Counted from the stretch's first letter, positions 1 to 8,952 are shown. The stretch is DNA of 64,000 nucleotides from Ruegeria_C sp041537905 (GCF_041537905.1 NZ_JBGRUO010000019.1:1-64000); one strand, 5' to 3'. The notes: generated by a model from the letters alone, not told the origin. Program-made: numbers and translations.

Positions 1-63
1 TAAGCCCTCTTCGATATAGTCCTGAAACCGCGCCCGAAGCGCAGATGGCAGTGCTGCTGACAT
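1..63 (-). CDS. IS630-type transposase, N-terminal fragment (runs off window)
   Basis: The minus strand reads an open frame from an ATG at 63 to the window edge, giving 21 residues that begin MSAALPSALR and end DYIEEGL. This resembles the N-terminal helix-turn-helix start of IS630-family transposases. A strong Shine-Dalgarno sequence AGGAGG lies 7 bases upstream of the ATG. Only the first codons are in the window, so neither the catalytic DDE domain nor the state of the gene can be judged. Family assignment rests on resemblance of a short stretch. Confidence 0.45.
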   Translation of the reverse strand, partial: MSAALPSALRARFQDYIEEGL

Positions 64-70
64 AAAACAT

Positions 71-86
71 CCTCCTAATAAGGAGG
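71..86. repeat. Inverted repeat overlapping the transposase ribosome binding site
   Basis: CCTCCT-AATA-AGGAGG is a perfect 6-bp inverted repeat with a 4-base spacer. On the minus strand its 3' arm is the Shine-Dalgarno sequence of the transposase frame, so a hairpin in that mRNA would hide the ribosome binding site. This could limit transposase translation; that role is inference. Confidence 0.5.
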
Positions 87-233
87 AATCACAAATCAAT
101 TGCGCTTGGAAGCCCCCGATTCACGTTTCAGGCGCGCCGCTTTAACCGGGCCCCTGATGGTAACGCTCTTGCGTTCTGCACCGGACGCCCGCACAACATC
201 CGCTGACGCCGACTGAATGAATGGGAGACCCAG

Positions 234-761
234 ATGAATGTGTTGATCCTCTATGCCAGCGTCGAAGGGCAGACGCGCAAGATTGCCCGTTATGTCGAGC
301 AGGCGGTTGCCTCATTGGGTCATGACGTCGCCATTTTCGATACAGGTGAGGTGACGGACATCCCGCTCGACAAGGCGGATGCAGTGATATTGGCCGCGCC
401 GGTGCATCAACGGCGCCATCCGCAGAGTTTCGAAACCCTGCTGAGCGCGCGGCAGGCAGAACTGGGCGCGGTCAAGACATTGCTGCTGTCGGTCAGCCTG
501 AACGCGGCCTTTCCCGAAGGTGTCGAGGAGGCTTGGGAATACGTGATCGAGATGAAGATGCGCACCGGTCTGGAACCCGATGCCGAGGCGCTGGTTGCGG
601 GGGCGGTCCGCACCGGTCGTTACGATTACTTTGCGATGCAGGTCATCCGGCATGTCGTCTTGCGCGACCAGAACGTTGACCCCAAGTCCGGCGAGCATGT
701 GTTCACGGATTGGGACGCTTTGTCAGCAGAGGTGACCGGGTTTCTGGCTGCGGCGCAATAG
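234..761 (+). CDS. Flavodoxin-like protein of the HemG family
   Basis: This 175-residue protein has a flavodoxin fold start (MNVLILYAS) followed at about 9-17 by the FMN phosphate-binding loop SVEGQTRKI. That loop and the late FTDWD motif resemble HemG, the quinone-dependent protoporphyrinogen oxidase of E. coli, and the length is that of the family. By analogy it would bind FMN and act in haem synthesis or another electron transfer step. The neighbours do not help: it stands alone and converges on gyrA across a shared terminator. It lacks a signal peptide. A general flavodoxin-domain oxidoreductase is the alternative. Confidence 0.7.
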   Translation: MNVLILYASVEGQTRKIARYVEQAVASLGHDVAIFDTGEVTDIPLDKADAVILAAPVHQRRHPQSFETLLSARQAELGAVKTLLLSVSLNAAFPEGVEEAWEYVIEMKMRTGLEPDAEALVAGAVRTGRYDYFAMQVIRHVVLRDQNVDPKSGEHVFTDWDALSAEVTGFLAAAQ

Positions 762-783
762 ACTGGCGCGGCGGAACATGCTG

Positions 784-811
784 AAAGGGCGCCCCGATCG
801 GAGCGCCCTTT
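784..811. terminator. Bidirectional intrinsic terminator between flavodoxin gene and gyrA
   Basis: AAAGGGCGC and GCGCCCTTT arms enclose a short loop and are flanked by A and T runs on both sides. It lies between the converging stops of the flavodoxin gene (761) and gyrA (815), so it can serve both strands. Confidence 0.8.
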
Positions 812-814
812 GCT

Positions 815-3541
815 TTATTCTTCGGCCTCTTCCTCGGCCTGTTCGGCGATCCAGGCGACGCTGACAACCTCTTCATCCTTGCCGGTATTGAACACCTTCA
901 CTCCGCCAGCAGAGCGTGAGCGGAAGGAAATGCCATCGACCGGGACCCGGATCGACTGGCCCTTGGAGGTGGCCAGCATGATCTGATCGTCCAGTTCCAC
1001 CGGGAAGGAGGCCACCAACTCGCCACCGCGCATCGCCTTGTCCATCGCGGCCACGCCCATGCCGCCCCGTCCGCGGACGGGATAGTCGTGGCTGGAACTC
1101 AGCTTGCCGGAGCCGCCGGAAGTGATGGTGAGGATCAGCATTTCCGAGGCCGACATCTCGGCATATTTTTCTGGGCCGAAGGTGTCACTTTCAGCGACCT
1201 CCTCATCCTCGCCGTTGTCCTCATCGGTCAGGCCCGCAACGGCGCGGCGCATCTTCAGATAAGCGACACGATCCTCGGGGCTGGCCTCGAAATGGCGGAT
1301 CACCGACATCGATACGACCCGGTCGCCATTGCTGAGCTTGATGCCCCGTACACCGGTCGACTCTCGCGAGTTGAAGACCCGCACATCGGTGGTGCGGAAT
1401 CGGATGGCGCGACCGGAATTGGTAACCAGCATCACATCATCCTCATCCGAGCAGATGCGCGCATTCACCAGTTCGACGCTTTCGGGCAGTTTCATCGCGA
1501 TCTTGCCATTGCGGCGGACATTGGTGAAATCGGACAACCGGTTGCGCCGCACGTCACCTGCGCTGGTCGCAAAGACGATCTGCAGGTTTTCCCATTCCTC
1601 ATCCGGCACATCCACCGGCATGATCGCGGCGATGGACACGCCTACGGGGATCGGCAGGATGTTGACGATGGCCTTGCCCTTGCCGGTGCGCCCCGATTGC
1701 GGCAGGCGCCAGGTCTTGAGCTTGTAGACCATGCCATCCGTGGTGAAGAACAAGAGCTGGGTATGGGTGTTGGCCACAAAGAGGGTGGTGACCACGTCCT
1801 CTTCTTTGGTCTGCATGCCCGACAGGCCCTTGCCGCCACGCTTTTGCGAGCGGAAATCGGCAAGCGGGGTGCGTTTGATATAGCCACCGCTTGTGACGGT
1901 GACGACCATATCCTCTCGCTCGATCAGGTCCTCGTCTTCCATGTCGCCGGACCAGTCCACGATCTCGGTGCGGCGTGGGACGGCGAAGTTCTCTTTCACC
2001 TCGCGCAGCTCATTGGCGATGATACCCATGATCCGCTCGCGCGAGCTCAGAATCTCAAGGTATTCCTTGATCTTACCGGCCAGTTCTTCAAGCTCGTCGG
2101 TGACCTCTTTGACACCGATCTGGGTCAGGCGTTGCAGACGCAACTCAAGGATGGCACGGGCCTGCGTTTCGCTGAGGTTATAGGTCCCGTCCTCGTTCAT
2201 CTTGTGGGTCGGATCGTCGATCAGCTGGATATACCCGGCGATATCGGCGGCGGGCCAGCGGCGCGTCATCAATTTCTCGCGCGCTTCAGCCGCATCGGCG
2301 GAAGACCGGATCGTCGCGACGATCTCATCGACATTCGAAACCGCAACAGCCAGGCCGCACAGGATATGGCTGCGTTCACGCGCTTTGCGCAGGTCGAACG
2401 CGGTGCGCCGCGCCACGACATCCTCGCGGAAGTCGATGAAAGAGGTCAGGAACCGGCGCAGGGTCAGTTGCTCGGGCCGACCGCCATTCAGCGCCAGCAT
2501 GTTGCAGCCAAAGGACGTCTGCATCGGCGAGAAGCGATAGAGCTGGTTCAACACCACCTCGGGCGTTGCATCACGCTTCAGCTCAACCACCACCCGCACA
2601 CCGTTGCGGTCGGATTCGTCCTGAACATGGCTTACGCCTTCGATCTTTTTCTCGCGCACCTGCTCGGCGATCTTTTCGATCATCGAGGCCTTGTTCACCT
2701 GATAGGGGATCTCATCCACAACGATGGCGTAGCGATCCTTGCGCAGCTCTTCGACGCGGGTCTTGGCGCGGATGATGACACTGCCGCGCCCTTCCAGATA
2801 GGCCTTGCGCGCACCGGAGCGGCCCAGCATCACACCACCCGTTGGGAAATCGGGGCCGGGCACGTATTCGATCAACTGCTCTGATGTCAGGTCCGGGTCG
2901 TCTATCAGAGCCAAAGTTGCATCCACCACTTCGCCCAGGTTATGCGGCGGGATGTTGGTCGCCATGCCCACGGCGATACCGCCGGCACCATTGACCAGCA
3001 TGTTCGGAAAGCGGGCGGGCAGGACGGTCGGTTCCTTGTCCTTGCCATCGTAGTTGTCCTGAAAATCAACCGTGTCTTTTTCGATATCGGCCAGGATCGC
3101 GGCGGCGGGTTTGTCCATCCGCACTTCGGTGTAACGCATCGCCGCCGGGTTATCGCCGTCCATCGAGCCGAAATTGCCCTGACCATCGAGCAGCGGCAGC
3201 GACATCGAGAAATCCTGCGCCATCCGCACCAGAGCGTCATAGATCGCGCTGTCGCCGTGGGGGTGGTATTTACCCATGACGTCGCCAACCGGACGTGCCG
3301 ATTTGCGATAGGATTTATCGTGGGTATTTCCGGTCTCGTGCATCGCATAAAGGATGCGTCGGTGCACCGGTTTCAGCCCGTCGCGCAGGTCGGGGATGGC
3401 ACGGCTGACGATCACGCTCATCGCGTAATCGAGATAAGATGTGCGCATCTCGGATTCGATGGAAACCGTCGGCCCGTCATAGACTGGGCGTTCAGGCGGG
3501 GTTTCATCCATGTTTTCAGGAGTTTCTGGCGTATCGCTCAA
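815..3541 (-). CDS. gyrA: DNA gyrase subunit A
   Basis: At 908 residues this is a full GyrA, the breakage-reunion subunit of DNA gyrase that introduces negative supercoils together with GyrB. The catalytic tyrosine is Tyr137 in AAMRYTEVR (E. coli Tyr122, offset +15). The quinolone-resistance region reads HPHGDSAIYDA with Ser98 and Asp102, which match the sensitive residues Ser83 and Asp87 of E. coli. The C-terminal beta-pinwheel carries a GyrA box, QKRGGKG. The C-terminus ends in an acidic tail (EQAEEEAEE), and an acidic insertion (TDEDNGEDEEVAESD) lies in the C-terminal domain. The gene is single, with gyrB not in the window. Confidence 0.98.
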   Translation of the reverse strand: MSDTPETPENMDETPPERPVYDGPTVSIESEMRTSYLDYAMSVIVSRAIPDLRDGLKPVHRRILYAMHETGNTHDKSYRKSARPVGDVMGKYHPHGDSAIYDALVRMAQDFSMSLPLLDGQGNFGSMDGDNPAAMRYTEVRMDKPAAAILADIEKDTVDFQDNYDGKDKEPTVLPARFPNMLVNGAGGIAVGMATNIPPHNLGEVVDATLALIDDPDLTSEQLIEYVPGPDFPTGGVMLGRSGARKAYLEGRGSVIIRAKTRVEELRKDRYAIVVDEIPYQVNKASMIEKIAEQVREKKIEGVSHVQDESDRNGVRVVVELKRDATPEVVLNQLYRFSPMQTSFGCNMLALNGGRPEQLTLRRFLTSFIDFREDVVARRTAFDLRKARERSHILCGLAVAVSNVDEIVATIRSSADAAEAREKLMTRRWPAADIAGYIQLIDDPTHKMNEDGTYNLSETQARAILELRLQRLTQIGVKEVTDELEELAGKIKEYLEILSSRERIMGIIANELREVKENFAVPRRTEIVDWSGDMEDEDLIEREDMVVTVTSGGYIKRTPLADFRSQKRGGKGLSGMQTKEEDVVTTLFVANTHTQLLFFTTDGMVYKLKTWRLPQSGRTGKGKAIVNILPIPVGVSIAAIMPVDVPDEEWENLQIVFATSAGDVRRNRLSDFTNVRRNGKIAMKLPESVELVNARICSDEDDVMLVTNSGRAIRFRTTDVRVFNSRESTGVRGIKLSNGDRVVSMSVIRHFEASPEDRVAYLKMRRAVAGLTDEDNGEDEEVAESDTFGPEKYAEMSASEMLILTITSGGSGKLSSSHDYPVRGRGGMGVAAMDKAMRGGELVASFPVELDDQIMLATSKGQSIRVPVDGISFRSRSAGGVKVFNTGKDEEVVSVAWIAEQAEEEAEE

Positions 3542-3734
3542 GTGGTCTGCCCGATCTTCATTCTGGGTCTATATCTTGTGGGTGTATCTTATCAGACTGC
3601 ACATATGGGGTGCAAGCGGTGTGATTTGTGATCCAAAAACCGCAGTTCACGCTACGTTAACATATTGTTTTCCAGAAGGATTAACCTTTTTCGTGCTACC
3701 ATGGGGGGACCACAGCACAAACTGGAGGTCATAG

Positions 3735-4004
3735 ATGGAGAAAACTGAAACAGAGTTGATGCTTAAAGGGTACGGGCTGACCACGGCGGAATTTTTCTAC
3801 CACATGCCGGATTACATCCATGTTTTGAATACATTTATCTGGCAGGACTACGATCTGGCGCCGGATCACCCAAAGCTTTTTGAATTCGTGGAATTCTGGC
3901 AGCGCGAGATCGAAGGCCCGCTGCATTCGGTGCGGTTCACGCATCGCAAGATGATTTCGCCGGGGGAATGGCGGAATGTGAAGGGGGAATTCTATCTCAA
4001 CTGA
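3735..4004 (+). CDS. usg: Usg family protein
   Basis: This 89-residue protein matches the small alphaproteobacterial Usg family: YGLTTAEFFYHMPD, WQDYDLAPDHPKLFEF and WQREIEGPLHSV are the typical blocks. Its molecular function is not known; the name comes from a gene upstream of trpF in some relatives, but no trp gene is present here. A ribosome binding site CTGGAGG lies 9 bases upstream of the ATG. The stop is only 8 bases from the stop of the converging caspase-like gene, with no room for a separate terminator. Confidence 0.85.
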   Translation: MEKTETELMLKGYGLTTAEFFYHMPDYIHVLNTFIWQDYDLAPDHPKLFEFVEFWQREIEGPLHSVRFTHRKMISPGEWRNVKGEFYLN

Positions 4005-4012
4005 CGCGCAGC

Positions 4013-5587
4013 TTAGCCCACGCGCCAGGCATAGACGGCACATCCGGTGGAGCCGTTGGCGGTAAAGCTGTTGCCGTCAGGTGCCAGCCGACCACGCCAT
4101 GTGACGGTGATGCCGGGGAAATAGTCGGTCCCTGAAAGCTGGTTTTCGTTCAGAAAGATCACGGTATTGGCTTTCTGGCCCAGTGAATCCGTCAGCTTGC
4201 CATTGTATTTGTTGCCACCGGCTTTTGTGTAACGAATCTGACCCGTCACCTTGACCACCAGGGCGCAGGTGGCCTTGTAGCTCCAGGTTCCCGCCATGCT
4301 CAACGTCGTGGTCTTGAGCGTCGGAGCGGGTTTGGGTGCCACGGCTACCTTGCAGATCGTGCCGCTATGACCCTGCAACTCTTCCAGCGCATGGGCCGTT
4401 CCCAGATCGTCCGCCCCCAGATTCGACCCGCTGTCGCGCAGATAGGCGCTGAACGCCCGTTTCGTGCGCGGCCCGGCAACGCCGTCGGCGCCCCCCGCGC
4501 TGCATCCCAGCGCGTTCAGGGCAACCTGCGTGTCGCGCATGACATTGCGCTGATCGGCGACAACCGGGGCGGCGGCCACTTCGACCGTTTCCGCCTGACG
4601 GGACGCAGGAGCGGTGTCGGTCTGCGCCAGCGACTGGCGCAGCTGCAGGGCAACGGTATAGCTGTAATCCTCCGCGCGATCCTCATAGCGCTCCAGAAAA
4701 CTGTCCAGCGCGGTCACGGTGCCGACCGAACGGGCCAGCGCCAGATCGGCGCGCATGTCGTCAGAGGCTTCGGGCGCTGCGGAGGGCAGGGCGTCTGCTA
4801 CCGGGGCCGCCGCCGCTGCGGGGGTGAAATAGAACTTGCCCAGCAACTCATCATAATAGGCGGGCACCTGGCGATGCTGCACGGTGCTGGCCAGATCACG
4901 CACCTCGAGCCGCAGGTCCGAGACCAGCGCGCGCAGTTCCAGACCCGGTTTCGACAGCCGTGGCAGCAGGGCGCGGGTGAAGACCGAATTCTGCGCCTCG
5001 TCCCCGTCATGCAGCCGGTCGAGCGCCATCTGACCCGCACCGGCCGAGAAGATCACAAAGGTGCCCTGCGGCGCGGTGATCCGACCCAGACCGCGTGTGC
5101 CGCCAATGCTGCGGCCCTGCACGGTTTCGAACGGATTGTCGCGGCAGGCGTCGATCACTGCGATGGCCGTGCGCGCGCCGGTCTGGCGCACCCGGTCCAG
5201 CAGGTCCGACAGGGCGATGGATTCCGATTTCACAAAGTCGCTCTCGCCGCTGGAGGGCGCCACGATATCGGTGGGTAGCAGGTAGTTCTCGCCATCGATT
5301 TCAACGCCATGGCCTGCATAGAACACAAAGGCGGTGTCTCCGGGCTGCAGTTTCGAGGTGAATTCCGAGATACGTCTGTTCATGCCGCGCCGGTCCTGAT
5401 CGATGGCCTCGACGGTGTCAAAGCCCAGTCCGCGCAGCTTTTCACCCACGGCCCGCGCATCGGCACCGGCTTTCTCCAGCACGGGCACATCGGAATAGTC
5501 GTCATTGCCAATGACCAGAGCCAGTCGGTTCGCCGCCAACAGGCTGGAAGGCAGCAGGCTGAGCAACAGGATCAGAACGAAGCGCAT
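4013..5587 (-). CDS. Secreted caspase-like (peptidase C14) protein with peptidoglycan-binding-like domain
   Basis: The start at 5587 is chosen because it follows AAGGAA and opens with a clear signal peptide (MRFVLILLLSLLPSSLLAA); an earlier in-frame start at 5635 would bury it. The 524-residue product has a caspase p20-like domain at about 20-265. Its catalytic dyad is His93 in FVFYAGHGVE and Cys148 in AVIDACRDNPF. Around 365-425 there is a domain resembling peptidoglycan-binding domain 1 (ALNALGC, DGVAGPRTKRAF). A beta-rich C-terminal module of about 80 residues follows. Family knowledge suggests an exported Arg- or Lys-specific orthocaspase-type protease. The substrate is unknown, and the neighbours (usg, radical SAM gene) give no hint. 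Confidence 0.85.
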   Translation of the reverse strand: MRFVLILLLSLLPSSLLAANRLALVIGNDDYSDVPVLEKAGADARAVGEKLRGLGFDTVEAIDQDRRGMNRRISEFTSKLQPGDTAFVFYAGHGVEIDGENYLLPTDIVAPSSGESDFVKSESIALSDLLDRVRQTGARTAIAVIDACRDNPFETVQGRSIGGTRGLGRITAPQGTFVIFSAGAGQMALDRLHDGDEAQNSVFTRALLPRLSKPGLELRALVSDLRLEVRDLASTVQHRQVPAYYDELLGKFYFTPAAAAAPVADALPSAAPEASDDMRADLALARSVGTVTALDSFLERYEDRAEDYSYTVALQLRQSLAQTDTAPASRQAETVEVAAAPVVADQRNVMRDTQVALNALGCSAGGADGVAGPRTKRAFSAYLRDSGSNLGADDLGTAHALEELQGHSGTICKVAVAPKPAPTLKTTTLSMAGTWSYKATCALVVKVTGQIRYTKAGGNKYNGKLTDSLGQKANTVIFLNENQLSGTDYFPGITVTWRGRLAPDGNSFTANGSTGCAVYAWRVG

Positions 5588-5699
5588 GACAAATTCCTTG
5601 TGTATGGCAGACCCGGAATGCCGCGGACCTGCCATGCACTATACGAATCCCGCGCCAGCGCGATCAGTGAATTTTGTCACAATGTGGAATTTCTGCGGC

Positions 5700-6653
5700 T
5701 CAGGCGGAACAGCTTGCGCCGCCCAACACGCAGAATTTGGCGCAATGCGGGTGGTTGAGATGCACGTCGTGCTCGGCCTCCTCCAGCGTTTCACCCAGCT
5801 CAAATTCGGGCGAATAGGGCAGCAGCGTGCAGGCCAGAACCGTGGGCGACGGCGCGCCTTTGCGCTTGACCACCATGCGCGAGCTGGCGCACATCACATC
5901 TTTTGGGGATTTGTTCAGAATACCCCAGCAAGCGGTTGTAATTTCGGGCACTTCCGCCGTTTCATCCATCTCCGGAAAGAGCACGGTCTGGCCGGGATCA
6001 CCCGCATCAATATCAAAGCCATTCCTGTCATAAAACGCGGCGTAGCCTGCGCGGCTTTCGGTATCGCTGTCGCCCCAGACGGTGCGCCCGGCCACCGCCA
6101 TGCGGAACCCGTTATCGCGCAGCCAGCGCATCCCTTCGAGGGTTTTTTCGAAACTGCCCGCACTACGTTCCTCGTCATGCAATTCGGGACGGTAATGATC
6201 GACCGAGATGCGCAGGGTCAGCTTATCCTGATAGTCATCGCGCAACTCCAGCAGCCCGGCGCGCATGGATTTGCGCATCATCGGTCGCATGGCGTTGGTG
6301 AGAATCAGCACCTCATAGCCGCGTGACAGGCAGACCTTGGCCATCTCGATCATCTGCGGGTTCATGAAGGGTTCGCCACCGGTGAAGCCAATCTCGCGGA
6401 TTGGCCAGCCGCGCGCCTCGATCTGGTCCAGATAAGACGTGACCTCATCCGCCGTGATATAGACCAGCGCATCATTGGTCGGGCTACTGAGAATATAGCA
6501 GTTCGCGCATTCGATATTGCATAGCGTTCCGGTGTTGAACCACAGCGTTTCGGGCTTGCTCAGCGCCACGCTGGCCCGGTCCGATCCGTCAGCGGTCACA
6601 TGCCTGTTCTGAAACTTGCCCGCATTCGCGGTTGGCTGCTCAAGGTCTTTCAT
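5700..6653 (-). CDS. Radical SAM protein
   Basis: This 317-residue protein has the radical SAM cluster motif C45-x3-C49-x2-C52 (TLCNIECANC) and the SAM-binding GGEP motif at 92-95. The C-terminal third is rich in cysteines (ACW, MCAS, ACTLL, HPHCAKFC and ASC at the extreme end). That is the pattern of proteins with an auxiliary Fe-S cluster in a SPASM- or twitch-like domain. The reaction cannot be deduced. It is divergently transcribed from zwf across 171 bases and has no obvious substrate-peptide gene beside it. The only peptide precursors in the window lie 16 kb away, so a link to them would be speculation. Confidence 0.8.
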   Translation of the reverse strand: MKDLEQPTANAGKFQNRHVTADGSDRASVALSKPETLWFNTGTLCNIECANCYILSSPTNDALVYITADEVTSYLDQIEARGWPIREIGFTGGEPFMNPQMIEMAKVCLSRGYEVLILTNAMRPMMRKSMRAGLLELRDDYQDKLTLRISVDHYRPELHDEERSAGSFEKTLEGMRWLRDNGFRMAVAGRTVWGDSDTESRAGYAAFYDRNGFDIDAGDPGQTVLFPEMDETAEVPEITTACWGILNKSPKDVMCASSRMVVKRKGAPSPTVLACTLLPYSPEFELGETLEEAEHDVHLNHPHCAKFCVLGGASCSA

Positions 6654-6774
6654 GATTGTCTTCCGGCGTGGTGAGTTGAAAGCTGTCTATCCCAAAGATG
6701 GGGGCGAGGGAACGAAACGCGCCATCAGGTGACAGGTTTGTGATTGTTAGAGAAATGTCGTTCTGGGCGAATAT

Positions 6775-6788
6775 TGTTGGCGCTAACA
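6775..6788. promoter_or_regulatory. LacI-type operator-like palindrome upstream of zwf
   Basis: TGTTGGC-GCTAACA is a 14-bp near-perfect palindrome (6 of 7 pairs match) with a central CG, which is the hallmark of LacI/GalR-family operators. It ends 36 bases before the zwf start, a position suited to repression. No LacI-type regulator gene is in the window, so the binding protein is unknown. Confidence 0.45.
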
Positions 6789-6824
6789 TTGGACTTTGCC
6801 AAAGCGACGGATTAAGGACAGGCC

Positions 6825-8276
6825 ATGGTATCGCGCGTCATCCCGGTTGAGCCGTTCGACCTCGTCATTTTCGGCGGCACAGGCGATCTTGCCCGGCGCA
6901 AGATCCTGCCCGCACTCTATCGACGGTTTCGCGCGGGTCAGATGCCCGCCGGGTCGCGGGTGATCGGGGCCTCGCGGGCGGATCGCTCGGTCGGGGATTA
7001 CCGCAATTTCGTGCGCGCGGCGCTGATGGAATTCGGGCTTTCAGCCGCGGGTGAGCAGGTCGAGGATGCGTTTCTTGACTTGGTCCACTATGTGCAGATC
7101 GACGTGACCGGCGCACAGGGTTGGGATGAACTGGCCGAAAGGTTGCGGCCCGGCCAGGTGCGCGCCTATTACTTCTCGGTCAGGCCGCGACTGTTTGGGG
7201 CGCTGGCCGAACGCATCCAATCGCACGGGCTGGCGTCGGAACGCACACGGATCGTGGTCGAGAAGCCGTTTGGCAATGATCTGGACAGCGCCCGCGCGCT
7301 GAACGCCACGCTCGCGGCGCATTTCAACGAGCGCCAGATTTACCGGATCGACCATTATCTGGGCAAGGAAACGGTCCAGAACCTGATGGCGATCCGTTTC
7401 GGCAACATGATGTTCGAACCGCTCTGGAACAGCCAATATGTGGATCACATCCAGATCACCGTGGCCGAAACAGTGGGGGTCGGTGGGCGTGGCGGCTATT
7501 ATGACCGCGCCGGGGCGATGCGGGACATGATGCAGAATCACCTGATGCAGCTTCTGTGCCTGATCGCAATGGAACCACCTGCCAAGTTCGACCCTGACGC
7601 GGTGCGCGACGAAAAGCTGAAAGTGATCCGCGCGCTCGGCCCGGTTGAGCCCTATCATATCGTGCGGGGGCAGTATCAGGCCAATGGTGAATGGCCGGGG
7701 TATCGCGAGGAAGTGGATAACACCCGCTCGTTCACCGAAAGCTATATCGCGCTCAAGGCCAATGTCAGCAACTGGCGATGGGCGGGCACGCCGATCTATC
7801 TGCGCACGGGCAAGCGACTGGTGGCACGCTCTTCTGTCATCAACGTGGTGTTCAAGGATGCGCCCCATTCGATCTTCGGCGAAGAGGCGGGGCGGCATGC
7901 CAACCTGCTGTCGATCCGGTTGCAGCCCAACGAGGGCATCACGCTGAAGGTGACGATCAAGGAACCGGGGCCGGGCGGCATGCGGCTGGTCGATGTGCCG
8001 CTCGACATGAGCTTTGCCGAGGCGCTGGGGCCCGACAGCCAGAGCGCGACGGATGCCTATGAGCGCTTGATCATGGACGTGATCCGGGGCAACCAGACGT
8101 TGTTCATGCGCGGCGACGAGGTCGAGGCCGCATGGGCTTGGACGGACCCGATCATCTCGGGCTGGACGGCGGCAGGCGATGTGCCGAAACCCTACGAGAT
8201 TGGCAGCACGGGACCGGGCGACGCCGAGCTGCTGATGAAACGCGACGGTCGCCAATGGCAGGGGATCAACCCATGA
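6825..8276 (+). CDS. zwf: Glucose-6-phosphate 1-dehydrogenase
   Basis: This cytosolic enzyme oxidises glucose 6-phosphate to 6-phosphogluconolactone with NADP+ (or NAD+). The 483-residue length is typical. The N-terminal dinucleotide fold has FGGTGDLARRK at about 16-26. EKPFG is at 146-150, and the substrate-binding motif RIDHYLGKE is at 174-182, including the active-site His. AAGGA precedes the ATG. The stop overlaps the start of pgl (ATGA), so the two genes are translationally coupled, and pgi follows at once. The set feeds the Entner-Doudoroff and pentose phosphate pathways. A LacI-type palindrome lies just upstream. Confidence 0.97.
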   Translation: MVSRVIPVEPFDLVIFGGTGDLARRKILPALYRRFRAGQMPAGSRVIGASRADRSVGDYRNFVRAALMEFGLSAAGEQVEDAFLDLVHYVQIDVTGAQGWDELAERLRPGQVRAYYFSVRPRLFGALAERIQSHGLASERTRIVVEKPFGNDLDSARALNATLAAHFNERQIYRIDHYLGKETVQNLMAIRFGNMMFEPLWNSQYVDHIQITVAETVGVGGRGGYYDRAGAMRDMMQNHLMQLLCLIAMEPPAKFDPDAVRDEKLKVIRALGPVEPYHIVRGQYQANGEWPGYREEVDNTRSFTESYIALKANVSNWRWAGTPIYLRTGKRLVARSSVINVVFKDAPHSIFGEEAGRHANLLSIRLQPNEGITLKVTIKEPGPGGMRLVDVPLDMSFAEALGPDSQSATDAYERLIMDVIRGNQTLFMRGDEVEAAWAWTDPIISGWTAAGDVPKPYEIGSTGPGDAELLMKRDGRQWQGINP

Positions 8277-8944
8277 ACCTGAGGGAATACGCGGATCGCG
8301 ACATGCTGGCCATCGACGTGGCCAACATGCTGGCGGGTGAGCTTGAGACCGCGCTTTTGCATCATGACACCGTTTCGCTGGCGGTGCCCGGCGGCACCAC
8401 ACCGGGGCCGATCTTTGATGTGCTCTGCGCGGCTGATCTGGAATGGGACCGGGTGCATGTGCTGCCCACCGATGAGCGTTGCGTGCCCGCCGATAGTGAT
8501 CGCTCGAACGCCCGTCTGATCACCGAGCGTTTGCTGGTCAACCGGGCCGCCAAGGCGCAATTCCTGCCGCTTTACAAGCCTGCTGATGATCCCAGTGATG
8601 TACTTTCGGATCTCGAAGCGGGGCTCGCACCGGAATTGCCTCTGTCTGTGCTGGTTCTGGGTATGGGGTCGGATATGCACACCGCCTCGCTCTTTCCCGG
8701 CATGCCGGGGCTGGCGGCGGCGCTGGAGGGGCATGCGCCCGCATTGGCCATCGCCCAGCCTGAAACACAGCCCGAGACCCGCATCACCCTGACCGGGCCG
8801 GTTCTGAACGGGGCGCTGTCCAAGCATCTGGTGATCTTCGGACAGGAAAAGCGCGATGTACTTGACCGCGCCATGTCACTGCCCCCGGAAGAGGCGCCCA
8901 TCGCGGCGGTGCTCGATGGGATCACGGTTCACTGGGCGGAATAG
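8273..8944 (+). CDS. pgl: 6-phosphogluconolactonase
   Basis: This 223-residue protein hydrolyses 6-phosphogluconolactone to 6-phosphogluconate. The DevB/NagB-type fold is seen in the phosphate loop LAVPGGTTPGP at about 37-46 and in VLPTDERCVP at about 63-72. GMGSDMHTASLFPG carries the expected histidine, since family members have GxDGHTASLFPG. The start is set by the ATGA overlap with zwf; a longer upstream reading of the frame would lie inside zwf. The pgi start follows 8 bases after the stop. Confidence 0.95.
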   Translation: MNLREYADRDMLAIDVANMLAGELETALLHHDTVSLAVPGGTTPGPIFDVLCAADLEWDRVHVLPTDERCVPADSDRSNARLITERLLVNRAAKAQFLPLYKPADDPSDVLSDLEAGLAPELPLSVLVLGMGSDMHTASLFPGMPGLAAALEGHAPALAIAQPETQPETRITLTGPVLNGALSKHLVIFGQEKRDVLDRAMSLPPEEAPIAAVLDGITVHWAE

Positions 8945-8952
8945 GATAGACC

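Noticed and set aside
1088..2884. 598-codon open frame antisense to gyrA
   Set aside because: It is the antisense shadow of a highly GC-biased gene; the product is rich in His, Arg and Gln with no family resemblance, and gyrA is certain on the other strand.
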